A DNA stretch of 64,000 bases from Periplaneta americana (Eukaryota > Arthropoda > Insecta > Blattodea > Blattidae), in assembly GCF_040183065.1 (NCBI RefSeq), contig NC_091127.1:111184834-111248833 (forward strand). The letters run 5' to 3'. The position numbers were made by a program, and so were the translations under genes. Shown in pieces: positions 21,023 to 32,506 of the stretch (its first letter is position 1; every line of letters starts with the position of its first letter). Below the pieces are notes generated by a model. That model saw nothing but the letters and a program-made list of their open reading frames with translations. It was not told where the DNA came from and searched no databases.

Positions 21023-22560
21023 AAAAGAAGTCACTGTCAATGAATAAAATCCTATATACGACCCTTTTGTTAGTTTCGAGAAGTTGAATATTATACTAAA
21101 GTTAAAGTTGGCGGAAAATTATACAACAGGATGATATGCAAAGATTTTGATAAAAAAAAAAGTTGAATTTTGAAGTGAAATATCACTACATACTACGTGT
21201 TTCTAGCTTTTGTCATAAATAGAACACACATACATTATTGATGGGTTTTTTGTTAGCACCTATATGATCGATTAAAAGCTCTCTGGACTTCTCTAGTGTG
21301 GCAGTGTGTAAAGTTTCATTTCTGAGATAAGGGGCACCTACGACATAAGCAGAAATTTTGCCTATTTCTGATGTGAGGACGATGATTAAATGTTTGTGTA
21401 TACAGAAGCGTATAAAATAGGTATATTTTTGTATTTTCTAGAGTTTATGAAATTACTTTTCTGGATTTATTTCGTATCCAGAACATATTAACCATTCAAG
21501 AGAGGAGGAAGTAAAACAGGATGATCAACTATTATTCGGGATATAAAAAGTTCTGCATTGAAATTAAGCAAATGCGAAAACGTAATTTTTTCCATACAGC
21601 AGGTTTTCTATGGTTACCACAAGAGGGAGTTAATTTTTTAATAATGTAAAGCTAAATCGCGTTTATAAGAGACCACATGAACGAATACGAATTACGAAAT
21701 GGCATTCTGAAGCACCAGCAGAGAGTAGAACTGCAGGATAATTTGCAGATATTTTGTTCTGGTTAATTATATTAGTGCACTTGCAACTTCAAGTAAGTAG
21801 AGAAGGCATAAACTTCGCCTTTGATGGTGGCTGCTAAAAGAAACCCTAGCCGCTACAACCAGCTCTGGATTCCTGGTTTGATATTAAATTACACAGTCAA
21901 TACAGACAGCGCAAAGTTGCTAAACAAACTTTACTCACAGTCTTTTTCAAACGAAATTGCTGTAACTTTAAACTGTTCATCATATATAAATTTACTCTAA
22001 TTAAAATTAAAACATAGGTGAATGGTACTGATAACCATCCAACCAGCAACAGCAATCACTAACCCTATACGCCCAACCAAATCAACTAAATCCAGTACAG
22101 GGTAAAATAACGAACGGGAAAAGATAAGGAAGGAAGGGCAGAAATTAATCAAATCAAATCTTATAAAACTGATACAAAAAACTAATCACACAAAACATAC
22201 GATACAAAAAAAATAATCACACAAAACATAAAAAATTGGCGATCAAGAAGTGAAGAGGACTTTCAGGTCTGGGATTTTTAATGAAGTATAACTTCATTCA
22301 GTCCCATCTGCATTCCAAAGCATACTGCGATCACAAACGGAGGGAGCTTGGCCTGGGAACGAGTGTGCTTGCGTGATGAAAATATGGATACTCAGCGGAA
22401 CATTAATGTGATCAGTTGGTATGGGTACGGAATGCGCCTAACTGGAAAGTAGGCGCAACTAGGTCGCAAATCTGGATCTCAATAGCAAAGTATGTACGCC
22501 TTAATTACCTGGCCTAGAATTTGGAAAGAAAGAATATTATATAATTCCATTGCCGCTGTA
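21023..22560. other. No gene recognised
   Basis: AT-rich spacer. The only structure seen is a 30-bp duplication (GATACAAAAAACTAATCACA and onward) at 22171-22200 and 22201-22231. Confidence 0.55.
22171..22231. repeat. 30-bp tandem duplication
   Basis: Two adjacent units starting GATACAAAAA and ending CACACAAAACATA, differing by a few A residues. Confidence 0.85.
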
Positions 22561-22564
22561 ATTA

Positions 22565-22806
22565 TATTTTAGTTCCTATTTTATTTTACTTATTTATTTA
22601 TATTGTTATTATTATTATTTTTTATTTTAATATTATATCTGAACTGCAACCGAGCACGAGCGCTGCTCATTCGGTCTCAAATGTTGTTAATACTACTGTA
22701 TCTTCTTTTTATATTGCTTGTATTATTTTATTTGTATTTCTCTTTGTTTGTTTTGTAATTATATTTCTTTATTCTGTATATTTGAATTTAAATAAAATTA
22801 AAAAAT
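22565..22806 (+). mobile_element. LINE 3'-untranslated tail
   Basis: AACCGAGCACGAGCGCTGCT with downstream T-rich sequence ends in TTTAAATAAAATTAAAAAA. The block parallels the 3' UTR of the LINE at 28880-30310 (CCGTACACGAGCCTGGCTC then an A-rich tail). No coding remains. Confidence 0.45.
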
Positions 22807-22809
22807 CAT

Positions 22810-23293
22810 CAATCACTTAAAACTGTTATATTATGTTAACATCAGACATTTATACCTATTAATTTTTTATAATAATTTAACCTAGACCCTACAGAGAAAT
22901 TTTATTCTCATTTTGTAATCAGTCGTCTGATTTCCATAGGAACCCGCTAATACTGTTCACGAGATGTAAAATTAATTTGTTTCTGTCATTTATAATTACA
23001 CAAAAACAATAAAATCGGCAAATTAATTATTTTAAAATAATATTAATCAAGTCTACAAATTTGGCTTTCAGGTATTGCCCCCTTGAAATTAGTCATTAAT
23101 CAAGTCTATTTAAAATTATCATTATCTAAGAGTTAGATAATTTACCGAAGTTGCTATGCAGTCAGTAGTTGGTGAGCATAATAGTTTCATAGGCCTACAT
23201 TTCAACGGAAAGTCTTCGAAATGATTTACTTTCTCATTCGATAAAATAGTTATGCTGAAAAAGATTCTACTTAGAGATTTTCACAAAAAGACA
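22810..23293. other. No gene recognised
   Basis: AT-rich. An 'ATTAATCAAGTCTA' word repeats at about 23042 and 23094. Confidence 0.45.
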
Positions 23294-23302
23294 CGTTTCC
23301 AC

Positions 23303-24028
23303 TAGAGATGAACAAAACTAACTGCCGCTCTCGCTCGCTATATTCGTTGCATATGTCTTTCGAGTCTTGTCTCGTCATTCTCGTGCGCTTCGAGTCTCGC
23401 TCATCATTCTCGAAATAGCATTTGGTCGGCGTGGAAAAGATTTAGTAACTTTGAATAACATACATAATTGAAATAAATAACATTATAAATGTTTAATTGA
23501 GACAAAAAGACAAAACAGAACAGTATCTTAGTTATCAAAATGTTCTGGTTCTATTATACCAGTATATTACCTATGGTTATATAAATAGAATAAAAAAATC
23601 TCAAATAAATTTGCATTTCTAACAAACATATAACATAACGTTAATCTTTTTACTTAAGATTGCATACTTGATTTTAAACATATGAAAAGAAAATTAATAG
23701 CCTTTTAATAAGGGCCTAGTAATTAAATAAAGACTGGGGAACGGATTATTATACACTGAAAGGTAGAGATGACGTTTCAAATAGACTACTTGATTGTTTA
23801 TACATATATAACAGTTGCAAAAGTAGATAAAAGTTCAGTCAGGTATGAACAACTGTGGCGATTCAAGGCTGCTTGACGTTCGGGACTTCGGGAGTGATCA
23901 ATCTCGACGTCTCGGAACACTCACAAGCAGTCTTTACGTCAATGACGCCACGTAATATAACATGTCGTGCAGGATTTCGGCTTTGCGGGCGCTGTTAGTC
24001 TTGCTTTCTCGATCATTGTTCATCTCTA
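23303..24028. mobile_element. Non-coding hAT element (MITE-like)
   Basis: Ends TAGAGATGAACAA (23303) and TTGTTCATCTCTA (to 24028) are perfect 13-bp inverted repeats. The 8-bp TSD GTTTCCAC is identical on both sides (23295-23302 and 24029-24036). The 726-bp interior has no transposase remnant. The terminus resembles that of the hAT fragment at 11525. Confidence 0.93.
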
Positions 24029-24036
24029 GTTTCCAC

Positions 24037-24870
24037 CATTCTTGATGCAAAAAAATGTGGTTTTGGCACGACGTCTATCTCTCCATCCGTATAGTCTACT
24101 GTCCGTCTGCACTAAATGAATGGATTTTGTTCACGTTCACTATCTACAAGTAATTTATCCGGGAAGATGTAGATGAAATACAGTAACAAAATTCTTAATA
24201 AAATTAATATTTACTTGAAATTAAAAACACGCACACGATGAATTAGAAATCGATGTCCAGGGCAAGGAGAACGTTCGCTTATATTATTCTTGTCAAACAC
24301 ATTGCTTTCACGAGAACCAAAGGAAAGGTTAATATATTTTAACATTCATAGTAATATCACTCTTAAATGTAGATATTCGAAAATTTTTTGAAGTAATTAC
24401 AATATACACCAAAACCTTGATTCAACGCTCTCAAAAGAACGGCTAAAAGACCGTTACAAGCAGAAAATGGGATTACTTTTAAACTGATGTTTTCAAAATG
24501 AAACACTGTATTTAATTACTCAAAGTAAACGTGACAATCATTTTACATGAAACAAATTAATGGAAGCTATTAAAGTGCTCTTTTAAATACATCAGCCGCA
24601 TCTCTTTTGTCCCCTTACGTATAATATTCTCAATGTGGCGGAGATTATAAAATAAATCATCCAACAAAGCGATAAAAGTCAAATAGGCCACAACGACAGT
24701 GGACAAAGATTCAGGACAGCAGAATTCGATGGTGGCGGAAGCGGCGCGTCAACATCCTATTCACTATCATTGTTGTGTCGTTCTTGACTGTCAGTGTGGT
24801 TAGTAATGATCTCCGATAATGTCTGTTCAGTAGTAACAAGGTCAACGACGACAGCGACGAGGTCATGGAA
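24037..24870. other. No gene recognised
   Basis: AT-rich spacer, GC-richer from about 24720. Nothing coding seen. Confidence 0.45.
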
Positions 24871-24973
24871 GTCGAAGTCTCTCAGGGGACATCATTTTCC
24901 AATAGTCCTGCACTTTTCGAACATGAGAGAGGCAACCAAGACATTACAAACTTCCTCTTATTTTCATACGAAA

Positions 24974-24975
<2 letters not shown>

Positions 24976-25033
<58 letters not shown>
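24976..25033. repeat. (ATT)n microsatellite
   Basis: About 19 uninterrupted ATT units, inserted or expanded where copy 1 has ATAACT. Confidence 0.97.
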
Positions 25034-25035
<2 letters not shown>

Positions 25036-25177
25036 CGCAAGATCTGTGTTAAAATCCTTAAGCGGTTAAAAGATGAAGGGGTGGGAGTGGAGGGCAGGGA
25101 ATATTTTTATAACAAGGTAGAACAAACACTATAGGCCGTCTTCTCCAGAGCGAACATCTGCGAATATCGAACTTCAC

Positions 25178-25490
25178 GTCGACCTGGTTGGCGAGTTGGT
25201 ATAGCGCTGGCCTTCTATGCCCAAGGTTGCGGGTTCGATCCCGGGCCAGATCGATTCATTTAAGTGTGCTCAAATGCGACAGGCTCATGCCAGTAGATTT
25301 ACTGGCATGTATACCTTATTTTATTTCAAGGAGTGCAGTTCGGTGGCTACTTTGAACACCGAACTGCACTCCTTGAAATAAAATAAGGTATAAAAGAACT
25401 CCTGCGGGACAAAATTCCGGCACATCCGGCGACGCTGATATAACCTCTGCAGTTGCGAGCGTCGTTAAATAAAACATAACATTTAACATT
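25178..25490 (+). mobile_element. Complete tRNA-derived SINE with TSD
   Basis: A tRNA-like head (25181-25252) has box A GAGTTGGTATAGCGC and box B GGTTCGATCCC, and its 7-bp acceptor arms pair with one mismatch. The 3' end is GCGTCGTTAAATAAAACATA. An 11-bp TSD, TCGAACTTCAC, flanks it (25167-25177 and 25491-25501), which proves retroposition into the repeat at 24873-25560. Pol III would transcribe it from the internal boxes, with LINE machinery supplied in trans. Confidence 0.92.
25312..25390. mobile_element. 79-bp perfect-palindrome mini-element inside the SINE
   Basis: A perfect hairpin: arms TACCTTATTTTATTTCAAGG... (25312-25345) and their exact inverse (25357-25390), with an 11-nt centre (25346-25356). 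TA lies immediately outside on each side (25310-25311 and 25391-25392), so it reads as a TA-target insertion. It has no coding capacity. Confidence 0.8.
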
Positions 25491-25561
25491 TCGAACTTCA
25501 CCATACTCGACAAACTTGAACCGAACATAGCGTCTGTAAAACACGACGCTAGTCTCCACTA

Positions 25562-26285
25562 CAACAGTTCACCGTTCCTCAATTAATTACTTATAACACC
25601 CTAATTCAAGACGTGAATGGATAGGAACAGAATTTAATGGTGATATAAAAATCCACACAGTGTTTATCATCCCGAGAATATATACTAGAGGCTTGTGCAG
25701 CAAATGCTACAGAGTAAATACATTAGAAGTTTAAATAAAGATTTTTCAGATTTATTTTCCAGGCACAATACCAGATATTTTGAAAAGTATTTGCTTCCAT
25801 GGTAATGAAACATACTGCACGAAAGATGTAACATTGAAAGCAATGTAATAACTAGACAGTGTATGCGGGATGACTTAAGGAAAGGTGAAGTTGTTTCGTA
25901 TCAGAGTATATGGCACGTGCCATGTCGTCCGTCTTCTGTGTACCTGGCGAGTACAGCAGCGTACAGAACGAAGGGACCCCGGTCCGTTCATAGTAGCATT
26001 GCAATGCAATGTGTGCAGTTGTGTTATCCTGCAGGATAGGCGAAGACGATTCAGCTTCGACAACTTACGAGACTATATAGTCGTTTACTGCAACGCTAGT
26101 AATTCCATCAATGATGACGAGGTATGTGCTACAGTACGTCATTTTTCTTTTCATTCTGACTGCACGGAGATATAGTAGCATGTTGACGTCGTCTGTTTAC
26201 GTTTAAAACCTGTTCAGCCAATGATCTGAATGAAAAAATTGTAACATATAGTAAATCTGCACCTACATTCAACGATAAATCATCC
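25562..26285. other. No gene recognised
   Basis: A short stretch (about 25847-25875, ACTAGACAGTGTATGCGGGA) resembles the inverse of the LINE end at 26280-26315, so a second fragment of that LINE may lie here. Otherwise nothing. Confidence 0.4.
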
Positions 26286-26289
26286 CGCA

Positions 26290-27195
26290 TCCACTGTCTA
26301 GTAATAACTCAATGAAGTGTACCCTTGTCAAAAATATCTGTTCTAATCTCTTGTAACCATGAATTTCGAGGTCTCCCTTTCCTTCTTCTCCCAGGCGGAC
26401 ACCATACCAGCACATTTTAGGTATATATAAAATCCCACAAGGGTAGCTGCCCTTCAGTAAGGGTTGCCAAAAGACACAGCATACTAAACAAATAAAAATA
26501 AACATTTGTGTTAGGATTATTTTCAAATGAAGCTACCCTTGGGAAAGTACGTTTATTCAATAATTATTAGTAATCAGATAGAATATAAGGAAATTTAGGT
26601 GTGCAGGTGATTACGTAAAATCTGAACAGAATATTTCATTACGTCTACAGCAATAATTTTCAAAATTTTAAAGTAATTCCAAAAGACTTCAAACATTCAA
26701 CTCAGAATTTTGGAATTGTTCCCCTTGCTCCGAACAATAATCCAAATACTTCAATCTGTCCTTGAATATGATATATTTTCTGGTATTCTTCTCATATGCC
26801 CATACCAGGCCAACTTCCTTTATTTCACATAAACCAAAACAGAATGTTGAAAGTTCATTTCATCTCATAGAACTATATTTCTAATTTTTCCTAATTTCGA
26901 ATGTGCCACTGATCTCAAAAAAATTCATTTCCATGGTCATGAGTTTTGATGCTAACTTTTTATTAAATTTCCATGTTTCAGGACCATATAACAGTAATTT
27001 TGACTACTGAATTTGCTTATTTTTTCCCCCTTGTTGTATGTCTGTCTCATAGAATACCATTCAACATTGCTGTTACTGTTTTGCCTTTAGTAATTCTGTT
27101 CCTAATATTAGCTTCTTCTTTATCTTCTTTATCTATTCGAACCCCCAAATACTCAAATTTTTCATAGCCTTTAATATAACCTTTTTTGATTTTCC
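26290..27195 (-). pseudogene. Degraded LINE reverse transcriptase C-terminus, second family
   Basis: On the minus strand, about 27165-27050 reads EKFEYLGVRIDKEDKEEANI, then RNRITKGKTVTAMLNGIL, the post-active-site part of an RT domain. After stops and shifts, about 26405-26320 gives PPGRRRKGRPRNSWLQEI, the GR(K/R)RGRPR linker typical of several LINE C-termini. The intervening 600 bp are heavily decayed. It differs from the 6345/18401/27260 family in its sequence around YLG. It ends against ATT repeats at 27212. Confidence 0.65.
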
Positions 27196-27209
27196 AATAT
27201 TACAGCCTG

Positions 27210-27211
<2 letters not shown>

Positions 27212-27248
<37 letters not shown>

Positions 27249-27259
27249 TACTACTACTA
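27212..27259. repeat. (ATT)n/(ACT)n microsatellite
   Basis: ATT units turning into ACT units, between two LINE fragments of opposite orientation. Confidence 0.95.
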
Positions 27260-27652
27260 AGGGTATTTGAGAATAAGGTTCTTAGGAAAATATTTGGGGC
27301 TAAGAGGGACGAAATTACAGGAGAATGGAGAAAGTTACACAACGCAGAACTGCACGCATTATATTCTTCACCTGACATAATGAGGAACATTAAATCAGAC
27401 GTTTGAGATGGGCAGGGCATGTAGCATGTAAGGGTGAATCCAGAAATGCATATAGAGTGTTAGTTAGGAGGCTGGAGGGGAAAAAGACCTTTAGGGAGGC
27501 CGAGACGTAGATGGGAGGATAATATTAAAATGGATTTGAGGGAGGTGGGATATGATGATAGAGACTGGATTAATCTTGCTCAGGATAGGGACCGATGGCG
27601 GGCTTATGTGAGGGCGGCAATGAACCTCCGGGTTCCTTAAGAGCCATTTGTA
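27260..27652 (+). pseudogene. LINE C-terminal copy A
   Basis: Plus-strand copy of the 6345/18401 family, 5'-truncated at GGGTATTTGAGAATAAGGTT (VFENKV) and running through the GRP-rich tail to the ending GGGTTCCTTAAGAGCCATTTG. A one-base deletion near 27393 shifts the frame relative to the family. Its 5' junction abuts ATT/ACT repeats and its 3' end runs directly into the ATT repeat at 27655. Confidence 0.85.
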
Positions 27653-27653
27653 A

Positions 27654-27654
<1 letters not shown>

Positions 27655-27697
<43 letters not shown>
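27655..27697. repeat. (ATT)n microsatellite between LINE copies
   Basis: About 14 ATT units joining the 3' end of copy A to the 5' end of copy B. Confidence 0.97.
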
Positions 27698-27698
<1 letters not shown>

Positions 27699-28160
27699 GG
27701 TTGTTCTGTATAGTTGTGAAACTTGGACTCTCACTTTGAGAGAGGAACAGAGATTAACAGTGTTTGAGAATAAGGTTCTTGGGAAAATATTTTGGGCTAA
27801 GAGGGATGAAGTTACAAGAGAATGGAGAAAGTTACACAACGCAGAACTGCACACATTGTTTTCTTCACCTGATACAATTAGGAACATTAAATCCAGACGT
27901 TTAAGATGGACAGGGCATGTAGCACGTATGGGCGAATCCAGAAATTCATATAGTGTGTTAGTTGGGAGACCGGAGGGAAAAATACCTTTGGGGAGGCCGA
28001 GACATAGATGGGAGGATAATATTAAAATGGATTTGAGGAAGGTAGGATATGATGGTAGGGGCTGGATTAATCTGGCACAGGATAGGGACGGATGGCGGGC
28101 TTATGTTAGAGCGGCAATGAACCCGGGTTCCTTAAAAGCCAGTTGTAAGTATTATTATTA
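27698..28160 (+). pseudogene. LINE C-terminal copy B
   Basis: Plus-strand frame from LPVVLYSCETWTLTLREEQR to RAAMNPGSLKASC without a stop (the open frame includes 27595-28161). Compared with 18401 it has substitutions such as WTGHVARM in place of WAGHVARM, and GRPRHRW in place of GRPRRRW. It ends with GTAAGTATTATTATTAAG, a tail of the same family. 5'-truncated at the ATT tract, with no RT active site. Confidence 0.88.
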
Positions 28161-28164
28161 AGCA

Positions 28165-28870
28165 ATTAATTGACACCTCATACTGCTGCTGGTTTGACAA
28201 TACTGGAAGAATCATCCACCTATTTCGATTGCGACTCTTCAGTTAGATGATGTCTTTTTCTATTTAAACTGTAATTCAAACAGTTTTGAGATTGTTTCTT
28301 CTATCTAAATAATGACTCTTACAGCAGTAGTTAATAAAATGGAATTAACGCATCCATATCTAATATTCGTACATGCAGCGAACCTGGAGCCTTCTTTTAA
28401 TATTATCAATTTTGAGCGTACAATGGTTTCAAAATTAATTTTTTTATCAGACTTGACGCACTACTTCTATTCTAAACGAACCTTTCACGACTTCACAAAG
28501 ACCGCGACCACGGCTGCACGGCTAGTTCCATCTTAATCCAATAACTCTCGCGCTCGAGCTGGGGCATTTCGCTGATTGTCACGGACACCATTTCCAGGAA
28601 TGCTCGCCGCTGTATCAGAGTCGCGTTACGTGCTCGGATGGAGTCGCAAAGCTCAGTCAGTATTTGGCGTGATGTTCGCCTCACTGTGCATTCGTGTAGA
28701 ATGCCTCACCTCACCCGCCCTGCTTTCTGTTTATTACATTACCGCTTTATTATTACGCCAGTAAAGACAAGTACCGAAACTAAAATCACATTTCTAACTC
28801 AAGAAGACTTCAGCAAATAACTTAGCTTCCAGTGTGCTGGATGAAATGTCACGATCGATGTAGGCCTACA
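28165..28870. other. No gene recognised
   Basis: AT-rich until about 28490, then a GC-richer block (28490-28720) with overlapping ORFs on both strands (63 aa minus at 28493-28684). None has a family signature I can name. Confidence 0.4.
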
Positions 28871-28879
28871 GTACACAGA

Positions 28880-30310
28880 GTGGTTTGGGTTTAAAATTGA
28901 CAATTATAACAGCAATTATAAATTGATCGATATTGGAATTCCGCAAGGTACAGTATTAGGACCAATCTTATTTATAATATATATTAATAATTTGTTGAAA
29001 ATTGATCTAAAGAAATATTTTGGTAATATATTTTCTTTTGCAGATGATACTGTACTAACATTTAATGGGGAAAATTGGGATAACACTTATTTAAATGCTA
29101 ACAATGGAATTAAAGTAGTGAAAAATTGGCTTGCCTCTAATCTCCTGTCCTTAAATATTAATAAAACTACCTATATTCCATTTTCTTTAACAACGAAAGG
29201 TTTACCTCCACCTATGAATAATTATCAGTTAGAAATACATAATATTTCATGTAATGAAATAACAAATAATTATTGTAATTGCCCACAATTGAAGGTGTTA
29301 ACCTTCCACACAAGTCAAGTATTTAGGAATTATTATAGATCAGCATTTACGTTGGGATAAACAAATTGATTTTATGTGTACAAGTATAAGAAAGACAATT
29401 GATAAATTCATAATACTTCGAAATTTTATCACTAAGGAGGCATTGAGAATAATATTTTTAGCTTTAATACAATCATTAATACAATATGGTATAATAAACT
29501 GGGGTGGAGTAGCATCATCTGTACTTAATCCATTAATTTTATTACAAATAAGATTAATAAAAATTTGTCTAACCAAAAATATGGATTGCCCTACAAATTT
29601 AATTTACTGTATATGGATTTTAAAGTATTAACTACTGAAGACATTTATAAATATAGTTTACTAACTTACTACCACAGAAGTCAAATAAAACATAAATCTA
29701 ATCGACATGAATATCGTACTCGAAGACAAAAGTCTACTTTCCCATTAATTGAGCCTAAATGTCATACAAGTGCAGCTCTTAAACATGGTGCTAGTTTCGG
29801 CCGAAGACTTTATAATAAAATTACAACCATTTTCCAAATTTGAAATATTTTAAAATTGAAGCTTTTAAAAAAGAAATTTATAAAATTATTCATGATAGGC
29901 CTATATAATATTAACAAATGTGTATATTTTGTTAGCTTTTATTTCTGTCGACTATATTCATGTTTTTATTGAATATCACTGGCTTCTGTCTAATTGTCAA
30001 TTTATATTAAATGTGCTTTTTATCTTTCTTCTTTTTTGCTCTTGTGTGTTATTTATTGGTTTGAATTAAGTTAGTGTATTTAGTAAACTGTCCTTGTAAA
30101 TTTTATGTTATATTACTCGCTAAGACCACACCGTACACGAGCCTGGCTCTAACGGTAGTGGCTAGAAACATTTTTGTTTTATAATTTTAATTTGTACTCA
30201 CTAGCTAGCTAGTTAAATAAATAAATAAATAAAAATAAATATAAATAAATATAAATAAATAAATAAATAATAAATATAAATAAATAAACAAACAAACAAA
30301 CAAATAAAAA
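28880..30310 (+). mobile_element. 5'-truncated jockey/CR1-like LINE with 3' tail
   Basis: Begins inside the RT domain, continues through the 3' UTR (CACGAGCCTGGCTCTAACGG near 30135) and ends in an AAATA-rich tail of about 95 bp (30212-30310). The endonuclease and the first ORF are absent. Confidence 0.88.
28886..29850 (+). pseudogene. LINE reverse transcriptase with intact FADD motif
   Basis: The open frame to 29360 includes IGIPQGTVLGPILFIIYINN (RT motif 4) and FSFADDTVLTFNGE with the catalytic Asp pair. A frameshift near 29310 moves the rest to other frames: DQHLRWDKQIDFMCTSIRK, then NFITKEALRIIFLALIQSLI, then IINWGGVASSVLNPL, with a later shift before KVLTTEDIYKYSLLTYYHRS. The order is that of jockey/CR1-like elements. 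The enzyme would normally copy LINE RNA by target-primed reverse transcription. The truncation and at least two frameshifts make it dead. Confidence 0.88.
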
Positions 30311-30314
30311 GTTG

Positions 30315-31140
30315 CGAACTGAAAGGTGTGTTTCTCGATGGATCTTAAAGGGCGGTAAAATCCCCAGTATGGCTTCCTCCCGGAAAGAAGTAAAACTGGG
30401 AGGCCCGTGTAGTAGTTTTGCTGAACGTAAACGAATCCTCCTTCTTACAAAGTGCTCTGCGCAAAATATATCTCTCACTCACATTAAATGCTGAATAATC
30501 CCAATATATCAAAGTATAGTTAAATAAAACATTGCAACTGCTCCCTCACTTGGCAGTGTCGAATCTCTTAAGAGACTTTTGAGGCTTAGCCTACCCCAAA
30601 AAATTATAATTATTATATCTAGTAAAAGTGTAAGTTCGTAATAACGATGTATCGTAACACTTTATTTCACTCCAATTCTTCTATTTATTATATTTAGTGT
30701 TGGCAGTCATTCCACTGCGAAAGATTTGTGGCAGAAGTCTCGTACGCTCACAGCCACCGGCACGCTCAAGATTGAGGGGGGCGGGGGAGGAGGGGGTATC
30801 GATTCGCTACCACTCAGTAGCAGGAAGTGGGGCTAGTCTCAACCGCGATATAATACGCCGCGATATGTTGGCTTTGTGAATCCGCTGTATTGTTGAGTAT
30901 TAGTTTAATCAAAAGTGCATGCGTGTTACATACTAATTTTGTGTAAAATGGCTCATATTGAGAGAACATTGATGTCATTATTTGTAGAATTAATAGAGAA
31001 ACCGTTTTCAATGTGGGCGTATGAAACAAAATGAGGTTACACTATATTTACATATTAAAATAGCGGATGAAGACAAAATAAAAAAAAATCAATTTTCATG
31101 GTATAAGAAATATCCTTGGTTAACAGGGTGCTCTGAGATA
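30315..31140. other. No gene recognised; possible retroposon block
   Basis: 30340-30480 (CCCAGTATGGCTTCCTCCCG and onward) resembles a conserved SINE-like block I have seen in arthropod repeats, but no Pol III boxes are visible. 30770-30795 is G-rich. Rest AT-rich. Confidence 0.35.
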
Positions 31141-31152
31141 GGTTACATTGTT

Positions 31153-31391
31153 TTTTTATTAGATTTTACGACGCTTTATCAACATCTTAGATTATTTAGC
31201 GCCTGAATGAAATGAAGGTGAAAATGCCAGTGAAATGAGTCCGGCATAGTTACCCAGCATTCGCTCATATTGGGTTGAGGGGAAACCCCGGAGAAAACCT
31301 CAACCAGGTAACTTGCCCCGACCGGGAATCGAACCCGGGCCACCTGGTTTCGCGACCAGACGCGTTAACCGTTACTTCACAGGTGTGGACA
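31153..31391 (-). mobile_element. Complete tRNA-derived SINE with TSD
   Basis: The minus-strand tRNA-like head includes GGTTAACGCGTCTGGTCGCG and a box B, CGGGTTCGATTCCCGG. The body carries ACCTGGTTGAGGTTTTCTCC and the 3' end AAAGCGTCGTAAAATCTAAT followed by A residues. The 11-bp TSD GTTACATTGTT is at 31142-31152 and 31392-31402. Same family as the fragment at 16773-16935. Confidence 0.93.
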
Positions 31392-31402
31392 GTTACATTG
31401 TT

Positions 31403-32500
31403 ACATTTGTATTCTGTTTGAGGGTGAAAATGAGTCGTCATCATCTTCATCATCATCATTATCTTGTGGAGTCTGTGTCACAAAAAATTTTGATAGAAAA
31501 GCCGATAAACATCCGCTGTATAAAAAGATATAATGTAAGCAGATTTTTTCATGCTGCCCAGTATTTACAACTGATACTCAGTATCATATAATCTAACGGA
31601 CTAAGTCAAGTCAACGTAACATGAGGAGAGGAAGAAAGTTTCATTATTGATAAGCATTAAAACCGAAGCATTCTTATAATTCTGATAGTTTTCATTATGA
31701 GAACTGAGTAAACTGTTATTAGCATGACTTCTTTCATTATCGCACTTATGCTCTTCCTGTTTTATAGATTTACAATTGACCACGTGATCAGTAAGATGTA
31801 GGGTCATTGCAGAAAGTCGCAAACATCCAGTCCCATAGATTGAGACAAATCTCTATCCACACAGGAAATAAAAGATTTTGCAAAATCACTCCAGATACCG
31901 AAAACTTTGTTTTGTGACACTGTATCCTATCTATTTGTGTAGGCTACAATACTGTCTCTTGATTTTGTTCATAGACAATATCGACAAGTCAGTTCATCCA
32001 GGAATTGTGTAAGAAAGAAACCATTTCTCCATCCAAGATTTTTATACCGGTAGCGAGGTTTACTTTGAACCCCCTTTATACTTCTTTTTTTCATGGAAAC
32101 GTAACGTGACTTTCGTAATATGGACTCCTGGTGTTTCACGTCTGATCGAAAAGAAATACGCAATGACTCATGCAGCGCTGAGATGAAGCAGGGCGCGCAT
32201 GTGAGGATCTGGACGAGAAATACGACAGGGGCGGTACCCTTGCTAATTTGCAGAGTTATTTATTGACTTCCGACCAACTTGTTGTAACTAAAAGCTACGC
32301 CAATAACACCAGCTATTAGATTAAATCTTTATGTGGTTTTAAAAGTGGTCTCCTCCATTCTCTATTTGTAGGTCTATAATATTGTATACTGTATTGCAGT
32401 TTTACAAATTGTTATTGTTTTTTTAAAGACAATTTTGAGAAAGCAGAGTAGCCTAAGTTCAGCTACATTGACTGGCAGGCGTAAACAAGCTTCGTTCTGA
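31403..32500. other. No gene recognised
   Basis: AT-rich with a short CAT/ATC run (31440-31460). No coding signature. Confidence 0.5.
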
Positions 32501-32506
32501 TCACCC

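Larger units (their letters stand above)
24873..25560 (+). repeat. Unclassified dispersed repeat, copy 2, with insertions
   Basis: The second copy of the family at 17640-17990. Relative to copy 1 it contains an ATT microsatellite (24976-25033) and a complete SINE (25178-25490). Removing both restores collinearity: ...TATCGAACTTCAC resumes as CCATACTCGACAAACTTGAA. The frame NRKICVKILKRLKDEGV, then EYFYNKVEQT, is kept and is open after the microsatellite. Confidence 0.7.

Noticed and set aside
24794..25134. ORFs with poly-Leu or poly-Ile runs
   Set aside because: Created by the (ATT)n microsatellite; the runs are not protein evidence.
25181..25252. tRNA-like fold with good A and B boxes, possible tRNA gene
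   Set aside because: It is followed by a SINE body and 3' end and the whole unit has an 11-bp TSD, so it is a SINE head, not a tRNA gene.
28493..28764. Overlapping ORFs on both strands in a GC-richer block
   Set aside because: Both frames are open because of composition; no family motif recognised.
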